Part shown: one piece after another, positions 60,538 through 64,000 of the stretch
Position numbering within the stretch: the first letter of the stretch is position 1
Layout of the letters: every line of letters begins with the position of its first letter
From: Mesorhizobium sp. LSJC280B00
Lineage (GTDB): Bacteria; Pseudomonadota; Alphaproteobacteria; Rhizobiales; Rhizobiaceae
NCBI RefSeq assembly: GCF_000502835.1
Contig: NZ_AYVL01000003.1
Span: forward strand, 16,247 to 80,246
Direction of reading: 5' to 3'
Length of the DNA: 64,000 nt
Position numbers and translations under genes: made by a program
Notes under the pieces: model-generated
The model's input: the letters and a program-made list of their open reading frames with translations, nothing else
What the model was told of the DNA's origin: nothing
The model's database searches: none

Positions 60538-60848
60538 TGCGCACCTTGTTCGCGCTGTGGGCGGCTCCGCTCCTCTTGTTTTGGGGCTGGTTCTTTCTGT
60601 CGCTCAACGACATCAATTTCGGCTATGTCGTGCTGAGCCGCCAATTACACGATCTCGTCTTCCAGCTCTATGGACAGATGCTCGGCGTTGATCCGGCGCT
60701 TATTCCGGGGATGGTGGCGAAAGCTTGCGTGTTCGATGGGCTGCTGCTGGTGGCGTTCTGGGCATTTCGCCGCCGCAAGGCGATTGGTGGCTGGATCACG
60801 GCGATGCGCAACCGCTATTTCGACCAGGCATCGACGCCGAGCGCCTGA
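60537..60848 (+). CDS. Small membrane protein, coupled to the preceding gene
   Basis: The 103-residue product has two hydrophobic helices ([19 protein letters not shown] and [14 protein letters not shown]) and a basic tail ([17 protein letters not shown]). It starts in the stop codon of the membrane protein before it. The 3' end overlaps the converging ruvX by 34 bases. Its function is unknown. Confidence 0.6.
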   Translation: MRTLFALWAAPLLLFWGWFFLSLNDINFGYVVLSRQLHDLVFQLYGQMLGVDPALIPGMVAKACVFDGLLLVAFWAFRRRKAIGGWITAMRNRYFDQASTPSA

Positions 60849-61300
60849 AGCCGGTCGAGAACACCCTGGAGGATAAAAGCGGCCGCAGCAGAATCGATCT
60901 TGCCGGCGCGTTTCTTGCGGGAAAAATCCATCTCGATCAGCGTCCGCTCGGCCGCCACCGTCGACAGTCGTTCGTCCCAAAAGAGGAAGGGCAGATCGGT
61001 CAATCCAGCCATATTGCGGACGAAAGCGCGGGATTTTTGGGCGCGCGGGCCTTCGGAGCCGTCCATGTTGATGGGGAGGCCGATCACCACGGCCCCGGCA
61101 TTCTCCTTCTGCAACAGAGCGAGCAGCACTGCGGCATCGAGCGAGAATTTCCTGCGCATGATGACGGGGCGCGGGTGGGCGAACGACAAGCCGCGGTCGG
61201 AAACCGCCACGCCGATTGTCTTGTCGCCGAGGTCGAGACCGGCCAGGGTCTTGCCGCCGCCGAGCCGGGCCGGCAACTCCTCGATGGTGATGATGCCCAA
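60815..61300 (-). CDS. ruvX: Putative Holliday junction resolvase / pre-16S rRNA nuclease
   Basis: The 161-residue YqgF/RuvX protein has [17 protein letters not shown] with the first acidic residue of the RNase H-like site, [31 protein letters not shown], and [12 protein letters not shown] with the last. In E. coli it trims pre-16S rRNA. TTG at 61300 has AAAGGAAA upstream and gives the normal N-terminus; the longer frame extends over the divergent promoter. Confidence 0.9.
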   Translation of the reverse strand: MGIITIEELPARLGGGKTLAGLDLGDKTIGVAVSDRGLSFAHPRPVIMRRKFSLDAAVLLALLQKENAGAVVIGLPINMDGSEGPRAQKSRAFVRNMAGLTDLPFLFWDERLSTVAAERTLIEMDFSRKKRAGKIDSAAAAFILQGVLDRLQALGVDAWSK

Positions 61301-61416
61301 CGGCTTTTCCTTTGACCGCGACGCCGCACGTCCTATACGCGCAAAGCGTGCGCGGCACTTTAATTTCGCCGTCGGCGTTCTATCCTCTACCGAAGCAAAA
61401 ATCGAGGAAAGCATTG

Positions 61417-62124
61417 ATGAAACTGACCTGGTACGGACATTCGGCATTCCGAATCGAAATCGAAGGCGCGAAAATCCTCATCGACCCCTATCTGGTCGGC
61501 AATCCATCATGGACGGGCGGCTGGGAAGGGCCGGCCGAAGGGATCACGCACGTGTTGCTCACCCATGGCCACAGCGACCACATCAGCGGCGCCATCGAAG
61601 TGCTCAAGAAGAGCAGCGCGATGCTGGTCGCCAATTTCGAGATTTGCATGTACCTGGTCGGCAAGGGCGTCGGTGACAAGCAGATCAATCCCGGCAATAT
61701 CGGCGGCACCGTCGATTGCGGCGGCTTCACCACCACCTTCGTTCAGGCTCTGCATTCATCGTCCTTTCCGGGCGAGGGTGGCCAGAATACCTATCTCGGC
61801 AATCCGGGTGGGCTCGTTCTGCACTTTCCCGAGGACAAGACGCTTTATCATATGGGCGACACCGACATTTTTTCCGACATGGCGCTGATCAACGAGTTGC
61901 ACGAACCGAAGATCGGCATCGTGCCGATCGGCGACCGCTTCACCATGGGTGGCGCGGTAGCAGCCCTTGCCTGCCAGCGTTTCTTCAAGTTCGAGACGGT
62001 CGTTCCCGCTCACTTCGGCACATTTCCGATGATCGATCAGACCGCCGACAAATTCGTGGCCGGGCTGGATGGATCGGGTGTGAAAGTTGCGTTGCCGAAG
62101 ATCGGCGAGACGATTACGCTGTAA
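61417..62124 (+). CDS. UPF0173 metal-dependent hydrolase (metallo-beta-lactamase fold)
   Basis: The 235-residue protein starts [14 protein letters not shown] and carries THGHSDH, the HxHxDH metal motif of the fold. [11 protein letters not shown] and VVPAHFGTF hold the other metal ligands. Such small hydrolases are close to the RNase Z/UlaG group, but their substrate is not known. The ATG at 61417 gives the family N-terminus. Confidence 0.93.
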   Translation: MKLTWYGHSAFRIEIEGAKILIDPYLVGNPSWTGGWEGPAEGITHVLLTHGHSDHISGAIEVLKKSSAMLVANFEICMYLVGKGVGDKQINPGNIGGTVDCGGFTTTFVQALHSSSFPGEGGQNTYLGNPGGLVLHFPEDKTLYHMGDTDIFSDMALINELHEPKIGIVPIGDRFTMGGAVAALACQRFFKFETVVPAHFGTFPMIDQTADKFVAGLDGSGVKVALPKIGETITL

Positions 62125-62148
62125 AGAAAGCCGGTCCGGAACAATACG

Positions 62149-62565
62149 ATGCGCTTGAGAAATTCTCTTTGCCTTTCCATGCTGGTTGCCGCGTCGCCGA
62201 CGCTGGCCGCAGAAAATTTCATCGAGGGCGTCTATCTGCAATCGGAGGACCTCTGCGCGCAGGCCAAAAAGGATACGCTGCAGACGGTGATCGAGGGTGG
62301 CAATATCGTGCTGTCGGCAAATGGCCTGGAAAGCATCGAATATAATTGTGAATTCCTGCAGATCACCAAAGCGACACGCTCACCAAGCTGGGCGGTGATC
62401 GCTATATGCCAGGAGCCGGGCTACGTCTTTCCCGATGTTCTCTCACTGACACAGATGAGCCCGAAGCAGATCGACCTGATATCGGTTCGGCCTGCCGCCG
62501 ACGAAGGCGAGCAGAGCGGCAACGGCGGCAGTTATTTCCTCTGCGACGGCGTGGCGATGCCATAG
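62149..62565 (+). CDS. Secreted protein of unknown function
   Basis: The 138-residue product has a signal peptide (residues 1-20, ending TLA before AEN) and four cysteines in the mature part (EDLCAQ, YNCEF, AICQEP, FLCDG), fitting two disulfides. It lies between the UPF0173 gene and gatC on the same strand. No family is recognised. Confidence 0.6.
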   Translation: MRLRNSLCLSMLVAASPTLAAENFIEGVYLQSEDLCAQAKKDTLQTVIEGGNIVLSANGLESIEYNCEFLQITKATRSPSWAVIAICQEPGYVFPDVLSLTQMSPKQIDLISVRPAADEGEQSGNGGSYFLCDGVAMP

Positions 62566-62641
62566 GGCAGTTGATGGCACGATGCATGTTGCGCGGCACG
62601 CGCCGCGCCGCTATAGCGCTGGTTTTCCCCGAGGCACAAAC

Positions 62642-62929
62642 ATGTCCGTTGATATAAAAACCGTGAAGCGCGTCGCGCATCTTGCCCGTATTGCGGTGAG
62701 CGAGGAGGATGCAGAGCGCATGACCGGCGAATTGAACGCCATTTTGGGCTTTGTCGAGCAGTTGAACGAGGTCGATGTTTCCGGCGTCGAGCCGATGACC
62801 TCAGTCACGCCGATGGCAATGAAAAAGCGCCAGGACGTCGTCACCGACGGCGGCAAGGCAGCCGACATCGTCGCCAATGCACCGGCGACCGAAGAGAATT
62901 TCTTCCTTGTGCCGAAGGTCGTGGAGTAG
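62642..62929 (+). CDS. gatC: Asp-tRNA(Asn)/Glu-tRNA(Gln) amidotransferase subunit C
   Basis: The 95-residue protein matches Gat[19 protein letters not shown] at the N-terminus and [20 protein letters not shown]. It stabilises GatA in the GatCAB complex, which converts Glu-tRNA(Gln) to Gln-tRNA(Gln). The complex is essential where glutaminyl-tRNA synthetase is absent. gatA follows after one intervening gene. Confidence 0.95.
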   Translation: MSVDIKTVKRVAHLARIAVSEEDAERMTGELNAILGFVEQLNEVDVSGVEPMTSVTPMAMKKRQDVVTDGGKAADIVANAPATEENFFLVPKVVE

Positions 62930-62936
62930 CAGGCTG

Positions 62937-63395
62937 ATGGCAATCGACATCGCGGCTGAGACGCCGCTGCAGGACGATGTGCGTGGGCTGGTCGAGGAGC
63001 TCAACGCCACATTGCTGGAGCTGACGCCGCCGGAGCATTGCTACCATTTGACGGTCGAGCAGATGGCGGACCGCGACACGACCGTCTTCATCGCCCGGGA
63101 CAACGGCCTTGCCATCGGTTGCGGCGCACTGAAGCGCCACGATGCTGTCGTAGGCGAGGTCAAGCGCATGTATACGCGACCTTCGCATCGCGGCCACAAG
63201 ATCGGCGCGAAGATTGTCGAGCGTATCGAGGCGCTGGCGCGCCAAGAAGGGCTTAAGCGTCTGGTGCTGGAGACGGGCGACCGTCATCCCGCCGCCTGGA
63301 CCGTCTACGAACGCGCCGGTTTTTCGCGTTGCGGGCCGGTGCTGAATTATCCCGATTCCGAGTGGTCGGTGTTTTACGAAAAGAGCCTTGCCTGA
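62937..63395 (+). CDS. GNAT acetyltransferase between gatC and gatA
   Basis: The 152-residue protein has the GNAT core: [24 protein letters not shown] and the acetyl-CoA loop [12 protein letters not shown], then [13 protein letters not shown] near the C-terminus. It starts 7 bases after gatC and ends in the first base of the gatA start (TGATG). So it is translated between two subunits of one enzyme. Its substrate is unknown. Confidence 0.87.
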   Translation: MAIDIAAETPLQDDVRGLVEELNATLLELTPPEHCYHLTVEQMADRDTTVFIARDNGLAIGCGALKRHDAVVGEVKRMYTRPSHRGHKIGAKIVERIEALARQEGLKRLVLETGDRHPAAWTVYERAGFSRCGPVLNYPDSEWSVFYEKSLA

Positions 63396-64000
63396 TGAGC
63401 GACCTGACCCAGCTGACGATTTCGCAGGCCCGCGCCAAATTGCGCTCCAGGGAGATCACCGCCACCGAAATCACCGAGGCTTATCTATCGGCGGTCGAGC
63501 GAGCCAATCCGGCGCTCAATGCCTACGTCGTGGTCACCGACGACAAGGCGCGCGACATGGCCAAGGCCTCCGACGCGAAACTGGCCAAGGGCGAGGGCGG
63601 GTCGCTCGAGGGTATCCCGCTCGGCATCAAGGATTTGTTCGGCACCGAAGGCGTCCACACCCAGGCCTGCAGCCATGTGCTGGACGGCTTCAAGCCGCGC
63701 TACGAATCGACGGTCACCGCCAATCTGTGGGCGGATGGCGCCGTCATGCTCGGCAAGCTCAACATGGACGAGTTCGCCATGGGCTCGTCCAACGAGACCT
63801 CGTATTACGGGCCGGTCATCAACCCGTGGCGGCGTTCGCGCCTCGACACGGTGGTGATGCCGACGACACATCAGGGCGAGGGCGGCTTCGTTTCGGCGGG
63901 CGGCACCAGGACCGCGCGCACGTTGGACAATGCCCAACTGGTGCCGGGCGGTTCGTCCGGTGGCTCCGCATCAGCGGTCTCGGCCTTCCTCTGCGCCGGC
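63395..64000 (+). CDS. gatA: Glu-tRNA(Gln) amidotransferase subunit A, partial (3' end beyond window)
   Basis: The first 202 codons are present and in one clean frame. GatA is the amidase of GatCAB: it takes ammonia from glutamine. Lys79 in [10 protein letters not shown] and the Ser-rich GGSSGGS (185-191) form the amidase-signature active site. Between NPWRR and QLVPGG there is an extra segment of about 30 residues (148-180), which GatA of most bacteria lacks. No stop codon lies within the window. Confidence 0.93.
   Translation, partial: MSDLTQLTISQARAKLRSREITATEITEAYLSAVERANPALNAYVVVTDDKARDMAKASDAKLAKGEGGSLEGIPLGIKDLFGTEGVHTQACSHVLDGFKPRYESTVTANLWADGAVMLGKLNMDEFAMGSSNETSYYGPVINPWRRSRLDTVVMPTTHQGEGGFVSAGGTRTARTLDNAQLVPGGSSGGSASAVSAFLCAG

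Overview
This 64 kb window is chromosomal DNA from an alphaproteobacterium of the Rhizobiales, most likely Mesorhizobium or a close relative. That is inferred from the GC-rich, gene-dense sequence, the GTTC-N7-GTTC type LexA boxes, CckA, a BA14K protein, the rhizobial glycerol ABC transporter, Anbu, and a GatA insertion I recall from Mesorhizobium. I see no insertion sequence, prophage, CRISPR array or rRNA operon. There is one tRNA gene (Lys-TTT). Many genes use TTG or GTG starts, including gyrA.

Layout. 1-8.3 kb: a YcjF/YcjX-type pair, a SixA-like phosphatase, dksA, a FliO-like protein, the cell-cycle kinase cckA and a DeoD-type phosphorylase. 8.5-14.3 kb: the urea transporter urtABCDE behind a near-perfect sigma-54 promoter. 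14.5-22.5 kb: mostly minus-strand genes (DUF72, GNAT, DUF302, uvrA, a ClpP paralogue, an AHSA1/ArsR pair, a cupin). 22.6-29 kb: ssb, OsmC, MarC, an AraC regulator and gyrA, then a 52-residue membrane microprotein. 29.2-33.9 kb: coaD and a compact run of two cyclophilins, queA, an 89-residue protein and tgt. 34-36.4 kb: a GT-C type membrane protein and small genes.

36.5-40.7 kb holds the most unusual module: a circularly permuted ATP-grasp protein, an alpha-E protein, a transglutaminase-like protein and the proteasome-like Anbu peptidase. An amino-acid decarboxylase follows directly. Between the ATP-grasp and alpha-E genes lies a pair of inverted arrays of a 7-bp repeat.

42.3-52.6 kb is a complete glycerol regulon: GlpR repressor, GlpD dehydrogenase, two ATPases, two permeases, a DUF2160 membrane protein, a binding protein and glycerol kinase. 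CGTTT/AAACG-type repeats in the glpR and glpD promoters are the probable GlpR operators. 52.7-58 kb has BA14K, tRNA-Lys, dprA, plsY, a dihydroorotase-like gene without its metal-binding histidines, and pyrB. 58.2-64 kb has an AidB-like dehydrogenase, small membrane proteins, ruvX, a UPF0173 hydrolase, and gatC-GNAT-gatA running off the right edge.

Three zinc-containing families (DksA, UvrA finger 1, Tgt) lack some or most of their usual ligands here. uvrA and ssb each carry a clear SOS box although five genes now lie between them. Reading starts were chosen by Shine-Dalgarno context and family N-termini; all functions are assigned from motifs and remembered family features, without database searches.
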